64,000 bases of DNA from Thozetella sp. PMI_491 (taxonomy: Eukaryota; Ascomycota; Sordariomycetes; Chaetosphaeriales; Chaetosphaeriaceae): assembly GCA_021432635.1 (NCBI GenBank), contig MU270111.1, forward strand, positions 1-64,000. Reading direction: 5' to 3'. Shown here in pieces: positions 46,201 through 57,119 of this stretch. A program made the translations under genes and the position numbers. The notes below the pieces were generated by a model that was given only the letters and a program-made list of their open reading frames with translations, ran no database searches and was not told where the DNA came from. Every line of letters begins with the position of its first letter. The first letter of the stretch is position 1.

Positions 46201-48307
46201 GAACAGCATGCTGAGATCGTGCATCTCTCCGCGGCAATCGATCCGGTAATCAGTATTTTCTCTTGGTGCTGGCCCTCCCCCCGAGCTCAGAGCTACAGCA
46301 GCGGGGCCAATGTTTATTGCCCGTTTTGGGATGCCCGGCAGTTTGCGGGCAGCAGGAGCTGCGCTTAGGCTCGTCTTCCCAATAAAGCCAGGCAGCAAAG
46401 GGAAAGCCGCCCCCATGAGGGAGTGACTGGGCGGCATCGTTAGCCAGCGGCGGTATGGTAGCAATCACAACTAAGATCCTGCTGTAGTCAGTAAAAGATA
46501 CGATTAGTAGTAGCAGCATGCGTAAGGGGGGGAGGGGCCGCCACAGCGAGCGCTCAGAATCCCCACAGTGCCCCGAGTAACATGCCAGAGCCGGAGCTTT
46601 GGGCGCGATGGCTGCCTATTCTTCGAACCTTCCATTGTTGGCAGCAGAAGGGGCATACGACGCCAGCCTTCCATTGCATGCAAGGTGGGCAGAATTTGCA
46701 TCAAGATGTCCCTGTGCCAGCTCGATACCACGGGCAAGGGAAGCCTAACACCTGCTGCCCGGCATCCTCATGGCATATCTTTGCAGCTCCGGTTTGTGGA
46801 ATGGCAGACCCGATTGGCGTGAGGCTTGGGGAGAACTCTTAGCAGCCATCGAACAAACCGGCTGAGCCGTCGCCATCAAATTCAGCTGCAGCCCATCGAT
46901 GTCAGGGGCGTGGGATGGGCAAGATCCCTGCAATTTGGGCACCGAAGCCTGCCGAGGGCGCATGTGTGCTGTTTCGAATGCTCTCCAGGTGGAGGGGGTT
47001 CGACCAAGGGGAGCCTCGAGGTCAACGGAAGATCGGAAGCCAACTTAAAGCATCCAAACGCCTTCAACCCCCAACCTCATCGGAGCCCACGATCAACAAG
47101 AATGAGGCGCGCATTGCAGGGATGTTAGCAGTGGTCGCCGAGTCCCCCTGACGCCTCGCGGAAGCTCTCGGCGATCGGCTTAGGCCTAGAGCGCCCTAGC
47201 TGGTGCATATTCCTTTTTTGACTCTTACGCCTTTAAAGACGCCTATCCTTGGGCAAAACGGGCGTGTGGACTCGACCGCTGAGCCCGCCAAGCAGGATAT
47301 CTGCAGGGTGGCGGGGTATCGTCCTCGTGGTCAAAACTAAGGCACTTAACCTCGTTCAGTGATAGCTCGCGACGATCAGGGGCGTCAATGTGTATCTAGA
47401 AGCGTCCAATGGCGTCCTAAATCACACATTTCTGCAAGGCCGGAATGTCGAGAGCAGGTGCAGTGCTGTGAGCAACGCCCTCTTTGTCGCCAGCCGAAGC
47501 GTAGAGTAGCTGCTACCCAGCTTTTCACCAGGTGAGCCTGCGGCATAGTGCCCCGCGATCCGGACCCAACGAGAGTGAATGTGGTGTCACCACAGGTACA
47601 CCGAAGTACTGCGAACGTAGCAGGGCTGCCGAACCTTGGCTCTCCCAGCCACGAGAATGGATCACGCTCCGCAACGAATCAGGCCTGCCTCCTGGGCTCT
47701 CGTTGATGGTCTGAAAGAATTCCAACGTCCTGCTGTCCAATACTGACATCCTGGTTCATGCCGCGCCACCGGCAAGCCAGGGTGGTCCAGAGGGCCTGCG
47801 AGTAAAAGCATCGGGCATGAGAGTCACTCCGCCCTGGCCAACCACGAACATGACGATATGGCGGACCAGTTGCCTCGTCTTTACTAACTTGCTTTCGCCC
47901 CCAGTCGCCCGGGAAGTGAAAGTCGTAGTTAAGAAGCAAACAATAAGGCAACCACCCTTTGTCCACCTTTTCCTCTCAGATTGGCGTCTGTCCCTCGCGG
48001 GTCGGCGTTGGGCACCGATGGCACAGATATCGGGCCAATCTCACTCGCTCGCATGCTCGTTCCTTCGTCCATGACGCGCTAAATTAGATATCTAACTCGC
48101 CGTGAGAGTGGCCATCGAAAAGAGTAGTAAGCGGTGGTACGTCGTCCCGTCTAGGTTGATCCTTGGACAACATGCTGGGGCTGGCGACTGTCGGGGCTGC
48201 TAAGTCCTGACCGCAGTTTTGCGGATGGGGCCACGCATCGTTGCACGCCTCGTGGCATGACTGGTCCAGAAAGCCAACTGCCCGTCACGCCCTGATATAC
48301 AACCTTG

Positions 48308-48316
48308 TATATATAG
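48308..48316 (+). promoter_or_regulatory. Candidate TATA element of the hypothetical gene at 48446
   Basis: TATATATAG lies 130 bases before the ATG at 48446, a reasonable distance for a fungal promoter with a leader of about 100 bases. The sequence around 48358-48373 is repeated at 58286-58301. Confidence 0.35.
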
Positions 48317-48445
48317 TGCCCCATCATACTACGTCCCAGGCTTTGGTCGCATCGGTTGGTATATATTATCGGCATAGTATCCTCAACCCTCCAACAAAAA
48401 TAAGGTTGGCCAGCGGCGGGAGGTAAACAGCTTGCGCAACCAATC

Positions 48446-49236
48446 ATGGGATCCAAAAAGCATGTGACTTCAGATCGATCTGCCCGTCGTCGGAGGGGCG
48501 GTGCCTCCGCCAGGATTGGCACGCCTCAATCACTCAGAAATCGAGTCCCCGCCCACCAGGGGACTTTCACCCCTTCCGACCAGTGGTGTGAAGGCTGTAA
48601 TCGATATCATGACCTAAGAGCCGCATGTGTCGATTCCGATACTAGTGGCGGCGATGGTCGTTCTGGCCAAGAGGACAACTTCCGTGAGCAGCACCAAGAT
48701 GAGCTAGAGGGGGAGGACGAGAGCGACAAGTGGAATGACGGGACCTTTCCCAAGGGTGTTGGCAAAAATGAAGAGAACCACCTTGAGCAAGTGCAGAGCG
48801 AAGACGGCTACCCGCTGGATGTTGCCTCCACCGAAATGAACTGGTCGTGCTGGTCAGGAGACCCCCACCCCCCCTAAACCCGCCAGCCAGTGCAGGATTG
48901 ACATCATTTAGGAGTTCGGACTCGGCTCTGCCCCAGCCACCCGTGGTTCTGGGTGCCTCTTACACCGTCCAGAGCGGCCCTCGACGAGACATCCCCTCAA
49001 TGCTCGGCGAAGTGTTCCTGATTGGCAGGGAATATACCGCACCTGCCAATGGTCCTGATTCAGCTGGACTCCCAGTTCCTGGACCCGATGTCGATGGTGA
49101 TGATGAACAGGCCATGCCTGCCCCAGACTATCCATATCCCGCTTTCATGGAGCAACCGAGTGACGAGTCGGTGTGCGTGGCCAGCCTCGAGGGCATCGAC
49201 AACGAGGATGTTGCCAAGACGGGGACTTGGGTATGA
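48446..49236 (+). CDS. Hypothetical low-complexity protein, intron or frameshift at 48844-48890
   Basis: ATG at 48446 (context CCAATCATGG) opens a highly charged 144-codon frame ending at TAA 48875-48877. A second frame of similar composition continues from about 48891 to TGA 49234-49236. They join in frame if a 44- to 47-base intron is removed: donors at 48844, 48847 or 48853 are all in the right phase, the acceptor is CCAG at 48887-48890, and CTAAAC before it could be the branch site. The alternative is a frameshift in the C-rich run at 48862-48874. The protein would have about 247 residues: a basic N-terminus (SARRRRGG), a Cys/His cluster WCEGCNRYHDLRAAC, then acidic Glu/Asp/Gly-rich and Pro-rich disorder. 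No known family is recognised. The bias in composition and the TATA upstream argue for a real gene, but not strongly. Confidence 0.4.
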
Positions 49237-52201
49237 CGGCATGACGCAGCCTGCTGGGGCAGCCCCCATCACGGTTGCCGAACCAGGTAGCCAGTTCATT
49301 GCTGGGAAAAGCAAGAGGTAAACAGTACTCAATGGTATTCGACAGAGAGATTAATCTCAAGATAAATTGATTGAGTGTTCTTATCTTTCCGTTTCGGAGA
49401 TGCTGAGAAATTGGTGGTTGAATCTTACCCACCCAGCGTAGTATGATCACCCCTTTTCATATCGTCAGCATCCCAGCTGTCTCTACCTTTAGAACATCAT
49501 ATTCTCACCGGAGGGTAATAAGAATGGGCAACGAGGAGTTGTTCTTACATCCTCAATCCAACCGAGCCACAACAGTTCTTCGTCGGCCATGTAAGAGGGA
49601 TAAGGGGTGCAAACACACTATCGCGAGCCTTGTATTGAACCGGATTGCACAGTTCAAGTAAGGACAGGTCCGTCGAGGTTCCTGTCCATAGGTGCGTCTC
49701 TAGTGTGTCGTTAATTTTCCGTGCCGTTAAAGTAATACTAAGTCGAGCACTCGGTGGTGTTTGAGGCTCTAATATAATGCGTATAGCCGTGGACCGGAGC
49801 TGACTTGGGGCTAGAAGAAGGCTTTGCACTGACTGACAGAAAACCCCTCAACACGCTCTTTTGACCATTGTAAGTGGGTGAATAGTGTGGGATAATGTCC
49901 ATATGTAATAATGACCCACGCGAGGGATTATTCTCCGGATGACTAGGGTTTCGTGGGTGGGTGGGTGCATGGACGGGGAGGGGGGGCCACACTGGCATCT
50001 CGTTTTGCGCGTGCGAGGCTTTGGTGACCGGCCCAATTCGCTTCTCCCAAGCACAAGTCAGATCCGAAAGTCGAGATTCAATATTTTTGGTGTTGTATTA
50101 AAGCCACATATCTGGGTGCCCGATTCTCGGGGTGGGAATAGAACCCTTCGTGGCGACGGACACAGATCACCACAACGCTTGGGCCGCGGGCCGAACAGGA
50201 GAGAGTCGTTGCCGATCGCGACGCATCCCGACAGGAAGTGGCTGGTCGTAGAGAGGTCGCAGAGATCTCGTAGATTGCATATCGCTTTCAGGGAGATTAT
50301 CTTTGGCCTCGGGTTATGGCCACCTTGTTCTTGGTTGGAGGCCGGACTTGATAAGTTTGAACGTAGCTCGGCCAGGACGCAGGAGGCACAAAGTATGGGC
50401 CAGAACAGACCATCAGAAGAGAGCCAGCTGATGGACGAAAGCAGCGACTAAACCTAGAAGCAAAAGTTCTTTAAGCAAATTGGCTGAACGGTCGGCGGGG
50501 CATGCGCAGATGGCGAAGGGTGATGTCGAAGGGTGTATCGCCCACGAACAGCAGCGCTGGAACCACCTGTCCGCATCAGGCAAGAGCCACGACGGGTTCC
50601 GTTACGCTGACAACTTGAGGTAGAGCATCGATAAAGCATCGATAGAGACTCGACAGAGCCTCGAAGTGGACGACCGTTGCAGTCAGTATGTGTACAGCAT
50701 GAGCCGAACTACCTACGTAGATGATTGAAGCGGAAGAGGAGGCAAAAAGTTGGGGAAGCAGAGCAACGCACGAGACGTTGAAATTTAAGTTCGGCTGTCG
50801 TTTGGTAGATACCTTGGCCTTAATCAATCTGGTTCCAACTAAGGCAGCGTAGTCTCGGAACCTGTCCCACCAGGGTGGAGCCTGTATTTGCAGGGCGCGG
50901 AATGAGGTTATCCTAGGGGGCCCCGGTTGTGCAGGTGGAAAGCTTTGCTCGTGAGCCCGGGTATGCCCTGTCAAGAGAATGGATATTCCTTTTTTTTGCC
51001 ACGGTGATCGTCCGTCACTGAGTCGCTGGAATGGACGATCACAGCTTCGCAAGAAACAGGGCGAACTTCTCTGGGCGTCCGCTTCAGCCTGTACCCCCAC
51101 TTCCTGCGCTCTCCCCGTAAGTATGTCCTTGCTGTTGAACTTGCAAGGGAGCGACTTCGAAGCCGCCGAATATTCGATCCCTCAGTGGCTTGTGCGGCGC
51201 GAGGTGGAAGATGGCCGGAGACAGCTCCTTCCGGTGCATCGAGTCGCTGCGCTTCTTTTTTTTCGACGAAGAAAAGACCTATGGAGAGCAGGTGGGTTGA
51301 TTGTCGATAGCGTTGGGGGGGTCATCGCCTTCTAGGGAGGCAAGTACAAGCGATGCCCAACATGACAGCATGGCATGGTTGGAGCCATACGAGCTGCAGC
51401 TATGGCCAATCATCATCCAACAGGCCCTCGTCCTCAGCAGGTATCGGGCACGTCTGAAGAGGCAGATTGAGGTGGAGGACACCGACTGGTGTTTTGTTCT
51501 TTGGAGTTTGACCCAAATTTGTGTGCGGTGTCGCCCAGCACGCGAAAGCGCAGAGTCCATATGTGCAAGGGTTGGCGCGCCCACACCGCTACTCGACTTT
51601 GCCAGCCGGCAACCACTCCGTCCTCATCCCGCCTAACCTCAAGCTATCCTATCCCCTCTCGAGCCGGGTTTGCTCTTGGGAGGGCAGCCAATGCGATTGC
51701 TGCCTTGTTCCCGACAACCCAGCGATGGGGGAGGTAGGCTGTGCTTCAGCTGTTTCATCCTTACCGGCTCCCCGTCCGTCATGCAATCACGCCAGCAGCA
51801 AGGCCAGGATGGAGAGAGCAGCGAAAATGCGGCCTCAGACTTCGATGATAGCCATTCAAATCTAGAACGCCTGGAAGCCCGCCGAGATATCGCCGCCCTC
51901 CAACGAGCTCGGTGCCAGGAGCTGACCCCTGATTGGGCTCCACGGAGATTTCTTTTCCCAGCGACGCGTACCAGTAAGGTTGCCGGACGCGATAGATACG
52001 TGGGGAGGCGCCACGAAGACGCACTATCTAGCCCACGAGAGCCAAGCTTGCCGCCCGCCCGAGCACTTGTTGGGCTCCAAGGCCGTCATCTGGCAACCAT
52101 GGTCCTCACGCCAGCACCTTCGTTTTAGACCCACGCAGGATCGTTTATGTAGCCGTTCAGATCGATGGTGGGAAACCCGAGCGACTATGCTTGATCTGCT
52201 G

Positions 52202-52241
52202 AACAACAACAATAACGACGACAACGACGACAACAACAACC
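52202..52241 (+). repeat. Imperfect AAC/GAC trinucleotide tract
   Basis: About thirteen triplets of AAC, AAT and GAC in tandem. It is not inside a credible coding region. Confidence 0.85.
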
Positions 52242-53686
52242 ATCGTGGGATAGTAAACACAATATTTAGCTTCGAAGCTTGCACTGACAGCTCCAGCCAG
52301 ATATGCAGTCTTGCACCTGCAAGCTGCTCCGTATAGAATGTAAGAAACTCAATTTGCATTGAAAATTGGCATAGACCAGGAAGGAGGGCTTCTCCATACC
52401 ACCGCTTTCAAACGCAGATTGACAAGAGGAAAAAGACTCTTAGCCTCTATTCTAGGTGACTGTATCAACATAACGGGCTGTTCATAGCAACAACAGGACC
52501 GAAGAGTCCATTGGGGACGGAGGCCATCTCACGCACTTGGGTGTGGTGTGTATCTTGTCCCACAGCCCTTTAGGAGACAAGTGGGAAGTAGTTCACCTTA
52601 ATATTATTAGTGCATTGTCACTTTTCGCCTCAGGTGCCCAAGGCATCTTCTCGTGTGCCTTGAGATTCGCCTGCAGCCTCGTGTGCACGATGGACAGATC
52701 CACCCTGACGATCGTGGCAAAATGCCTCGGAAGTTTCAGGGAACGCCCACGTACTGAAGCGCAAACTCCACGACGCACAGGGCGGCCCGAACCGCTGACT
52801 CGCAGTGGTTTAGTGGATTGTGTCCGGTGGGGACCGCTGTAGTTTAATTCAACTTCAGGCAGCCATCCCCTGGTCTGATTCTCCAAGGCGATTGGGTCCT
52901 GGCCTTTGCTACGCCCGCAGAGCCGCAAGGGCGCCGAGCCTTTAATACTGTCGCTCTTAGTATTTTCAACACAATAGACTTCTGTCCTTCTGCTTCGATC
53001 CAGGGTCTTGGTGTGTGAGGTATACAATATGGCTGCTTTTATTCTTGCTGGAGCGGGCACAACGGCCAGGTCACATGTTCTCTAACCCGTTAGGAGCTAG
53101 AGGTGGACAACCGTCATGAGTCCGCCCCGGCTTAGAATATCGGACTGCCTAGTGTCCTGCTCATAATGCAAAAGAAAAAGTATTCGCTTTTTCATCGGCA
53201 GGGCCGGGGCACCCTCGGTTCAGTCTAGCCTTTGGCTGGAACAGAGCTAACTGAAACCGCGTCTAGTTTATCGGCTCGACATAGCACCTTGTTTGATGCT
53301 ATATCAAGTGTTGTCGCGCTCAGCGAGTATGTATTATATTGATAGCTCCACCAGCTAGCTAGGTTGGTGTAATCTACGATCAGTTAGTTTCTCGTGCTGC
53401 GATGCGTTGCGATCTTACCCGAACTTGAGGGTTTTATGATGGGACGGGCAGTACGAAAGCGGCACTGCAGGCCGCCCCTCGCTCCGACATATCAGCAGGA
53501 TCCGGACAACCCGTGCGGCAACAGGTGTTAGTAAGGGGCCCAGCATCTTATACCTCGCACTATGGCCTCGATGCGGCTCTGCTCCCAACACATCGTACAA
53601 CGCCAGCAATCTCATGTTCCAACTAGCCACGGCATGGCCCGCATTCTACTGATCGCATGATCTAGCGAGAGAGGGGGCCCTCTAAA

Positions 53687-53699
53687 CCCCCCCCCCCCC
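53687..53699 (+). repeat. Poly-C tract of 13
   Basis: Thirteen consecutive C in non-coding DNA, preceded by GGGGGCCCTCTAAA. Confidence 0.9.
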
Positions 53700-54502
53700 T
53701 CCCGAGTCGAGCTCCAATAGCGGACGTCGTTTCTCCTTGTGGCTGAGAGGCGCGCCGATCCCCCCTAATACGGAGTGGGACGCCGGCGCTTAATCCCCTC
53801 GATTTTACTCCATCAAGATGCGTGCCTAAGAGGCATGACGTGATGCCCGCAGGATGGGGGGCATTGATACGCAAACTGAGGGGCACAGTGTTCTCCTTGC
53901 TGGGCCATGTCCCGTGTGCTAGGAAGTTGTCACGACACCACCCAAGATGTTTCTTGTATGTTAGCCTATCTACGGTCTGGACGAGCCGAGGCATGCACGA
54001 AATACCCAGTCCTGGCGATTGGCCGGAGATCATGCAGAGATTGCACAAATAGAGGCTGGGTCGGCCCCAACCCTGTCCATAGCTGGTCCTTGAGCCTCAC
54101 CGGGTCTCCATGCCCCACGCCCCCCGACGAGGGAGATTGTGCCCGATGTTGTATTCATTTTGGGGCCCCGAGATCTTTTCCTTGCCATGTTGGTTCGGCG
54201 TGCATGACGGCGTTGCAATATTATGCAGTCGGTCCTCAATTAGGGTGTCGTGGAGGGGAGGTTGGTGTGGCGGGCTGCACAAAAAAGGTCTCATTACCTG
54301 CAGCGCATTATCTACAGCTCAATGCGTGACAATCGATGAGAATCCCGTTCGAACCTGTTCGAACTAAGCCTAAAACGAGAAATTGGTGTCTAAGAGATGC
54401 AAGCCGGTGCATAGGGAACAAGCTGCGAGAACAACCGCGCCGGGGGAGGGAGGGAGGGGGGACAAAAGGAGGGGGCGAGAGACGCCGAGGAAGCTACGAT
54501 CC

Positions 54503-54538
54503 GTCTCTGCAGTCTCTGCAGTCTCTGCAGTCTCCGCA
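54503..54538 (+). repeat. Four tandem 9-bp repeats
   Basis: GTCTCTGCA occurs three times exactly and a fourth time as GTCTCCGCA. The unit is a multiple of three, so an overlapping open frame (54383-54949) shows a Val-Ser-Ala repeat, but that frame has no ATG start. Confidence 0.95.
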
Positions 54539-56236
54539 GAAGACGCGATATTTTCCGTCGTGAGAGCGCTGCTCACTGGGCAGCGCGCGAGGAGGCAGGC
54601 CTTCCAGGTTCCCGCCTTTCGCGTCACCGGTCTGCCGTCGTTGCAGAGACTGCCGTCTCACTATCTCCCGGAAGCGAAACGAAGCAAGGCCCGTCGGGGT
54701 CTCCGAGGTGCATCGCTAGATGCTCTATACCAGTTCTTTGCAGCTCAGTGGATGGGGAAGGGGGGTTGGACGGCTCCCGATCAAGCCCACAGCACTTGCC
54801 CTCTTCCCTGCCAGGTGATCGCCTCCTACCTCGTCTCTCCCGCTCGTCTCTCAGAACCGCCAGAGGCTAACGTAGGCCGCCATAAGTGGCTAGTAGGGAC
54901 CCCAAAGTCGAAAAATCCTCCGCTCATCGGCCTAATTCTAGCTAGATAGACAGCCTCTTCGTCGTTCGTCTCCGCTGGCTGGGGGGAGGGGGGTGGATCT
55001 CTCTCCCCCAGCAGGCCGTCTGATGCGGCCGGCCGGCAGGCGTCCCCCAACTCCATCACCCTCACTCGCTTGGGCCACGGGCAGCCCCGTCCTCCTCGCT
55101 TTTTCTCCGCCCATCGGCAAGCTGCAAGCAGAGGCATGCTGTCTGACCTGGTTGCCTTTCCGCCCTATCTCGATGCCTCCGGGCACTGCGCCGTTCATCC
55201 TGGCTAGGACAGATGAGCCCAGCGTCCGGCCTGGCGACTCTCTCCCCAATGGGCTCGTGGAACAGTGACACAGCCGTGAGGGGAAGAAATTGGCGCATTC
55301 CCTGGGGGGGCCTATGCAGCTACTCTTTGCAGCAAGTGTGTTCCCTCAAGCTGTGGGCAATTTCTGCATCCACTGACTGGATTTCCTGCGAGGCCAGCGC
55401 ATATACGCATCAGCCATGCGACTCGCCAAACGAGCGAGGTATTGTTGCAGATCGATGCTTGCCGTCTGTCCCCTTCGTCTTCTTGTTAAAATCCCCAGAC
55501 TCCTCTCCGGAGAGGTCTGCGTCTCTCTTCCCCTTACCTGCCAGCACCCATCTCCTTGGTCCACGGTGCCCACGCCTCGTCGTGCTTTGGCCCGCAACCG
55601 GCACTTTCCCATATCATCGTGCGCGTCGTGGGGGACTCATGATTGGACCCCGGCACACCCGATGTCCCCAGTCTTCATCTCTGGCGAACCACCTCCTCTC
55701 GCCGTAAGCTTTCGGTCGCCAGCATTTCATCATGCCACCGACGATGCTTCGGCCTCTCCATATTGCACGGCCGTCTGGGCGCGTCTGCCGACGTGGGTCC
55801 ATACGCCCAGCTCATAAGGATTCCCTTGCAGTAGGTGAAGAGAGAGGCGGCGGTGAAAGCTGTGGACCAAGGACTAGGACCATGACCAGCCGCCCGACAC
55901 CCGGCAACGAGCCCAATGAGAGCGTCCTCCGGGGCCCTCAACACGGTATGGTTTGGTTGCCTTAGATATCCCTGTCACTCCGTTCTGACTGCCTCGCAAT
56001 GCTTCTCGCGACCTGTCCATTCAAGTGTCGGATACCTTTGCCCTGTCGGTGTGCTGTGTGCTCATATCTCCTCTCTTGAGGAGTTGACGATTACCTGTCC
56101 CTTTGTCGGTGCTTGTCCTATGTTTCCGAGTTCTGAGCCCTTCTCTGCTTAAATTAACGTCCAGCCCACTGCGAATTCGTGACCTCGAGACCAGACTTCT
56201 CCAGCTTTGAGCAAGAACGGCTGGCCTTCCTTCGTC

Positions 56237-57119
56237 ATGTCCGACAACCACCAGCATCGTAGCGACTATCCCCCTGAGGAGTACTCCGAAATACCACACG
56301 CTGGGATACCTGGACACTACCCTCTCGATATCACGGGTAGCTACCATAACGGTGACAACGACTGGGTTGGGCAGAATGCGCTTGGTATTCATGGGACGAC
56401 GCACACGTATTCCACCGTGCCAAGTTACCTTGTCGCCAACAACACAAACGAATACGTCACGTCCGCCCAGGACAGACAACCCTTTGTCGATCCTAGCAGG
56501 TCTTTTGATAGTCCGACCCTAGACAGCGATGCCGGGTCGTCAGTCATGGTAAACCAAGGATCTGCGTCCAAGTAAGTCATCGTTGATCCGCCATCTCGTC
56601 AAACTCACCCTAAAGCTAGCTGTCAGCTCTCCCCCCGGCTCTTTCGATGATTCTCGAAACCCCTGTGACACACTTATGTCGTCCGAGAACAGTGGTCAGG
56701 TCTCAAGCCGGCAGAAATATAAGAAGGGATCCGCGGAGGTAGGATGTGGGCGTGGAGGCCATGATAAGAGATCCAGGAAGATGAGGAACAATAGTGAGCC
56801 GTTGGATAAGTGGATTAACGAACCAACTGCCGTTCATGACGGTGAGAGGCCTGCCGTCGACCTGTCTATGCTCGCTGGCGTTGGGCTTCCTGTATCGCAT
56901 GCACCAGCTCCACCCTTCTACTCCCCCCAAATCGACGAAAGTTACCTACAAGACGACTCAATGAACACCATGTCGCAGGGTTCCGCATTCTTCAGCTCAG
57001 CTCAGGCCGCCTCCAGGATGGACGCGGAGGAAGAATATAGGCAGGATGATGGCCGGACTGTGAAGTCCAGCAAGAAGCTATCTTCCAAGTCGAACAAGAC
57101 AAAGAGGAGCAAAAAGTAG
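56237..57119 (+). CDS. Hypothetical low-complexity protein with lysine-rich C-terminus
   Basis: Exons 56237-56571 and 56627-57119 give 275 residues. The 55-bp intron has a perfect GTAAGT donor and a CAG acceptor and joins the frames as GSASN-SPPGSFDDSRNP. The protein begins MSDNHQHRSDYPPEEYSEIP, is rich in Ser, Asn, Asp, Tyr and Gly without hydrophobic stretches, and ends in a run of Ser/Lys (VKSSKKLSSKSNKTKRSKK), which may serve as a nuclear localisation or nucleic-acid-binding tail (inference). Predicted by eye to be mostly disordered. No family is recognised; it may be lineage specific. A clean splice joining two frames of the same composition supports it as a real gene. Confidence 0.6.

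Larger units (their letters stand above)
36536..48445. other. Gene-poor stretch (11.9 kb) without recognisable genes
   Basis: I found no domain, no plausible multi-exon model and no intact or broken transposon ORF. Frames of up to about 174 codons (for example 45713-46237, minus) overlap antisense frames and look like chance in about 55 percent GC DNA. Homopolymers C(17) at 37210-37226, G(11) at 39310-39320, C(12) at 39430-39441 and G(11) at 41587-41597 are concentrated here. GGGTTCCA is duplicated near 45334-45349. A TATA element at 48308-48316 probably belongs to the next gene. Confidence 0.5.
49237..56236. other. Gene-poor stretch (7 kb) without recognisable genes
   Basis: Frames of 152-188 codons occur at 49939-50451, 50576-51100 (minus), 51670-52128, 52593-53060 (minus) and 54383-54949, but none has a domain and most lack an ATG or face equally long antisense frames. 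Visible structure: an AAC/GAC triplet tract at 52202-52241, C(13) at 53687-53699 and a 9-bp tandem array at 54503-54538. I cannot assign any gene. Confidence 0.45.

Noticed and set aside
45713-46237. 174-codon minus-strand frame
   Set aside because: Arg/Ser/His-rich random-looking composition, no splice extension or domain; similar lengths arise by chance throughout this GC-rich region.
49939-50451. 170-codon plus-strand frame with a polar C-terminus
   Set aside because: The end looks somewhat protein-like, but no domain, no upstream exon and no promoter could be matched.
50576-51100. 174-codon minus-strand frame
   Set aside because: No recognisable features; overlaps unrelated plus-strand frames of similar quality.
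51123-52128. Possible multi-exon plus-strand gene (frames at 51123, 51301 and 51670)
   Set aside because: A GTGGGT donor at 51292 and an acceptor at 51335 exist but join into a frame that soon stops; no consistent model was found.
55213-55707. 164-codon plus-strand frame
   Set aside because: Starts on a non-ATG codon and has no domain or antisense-free support.
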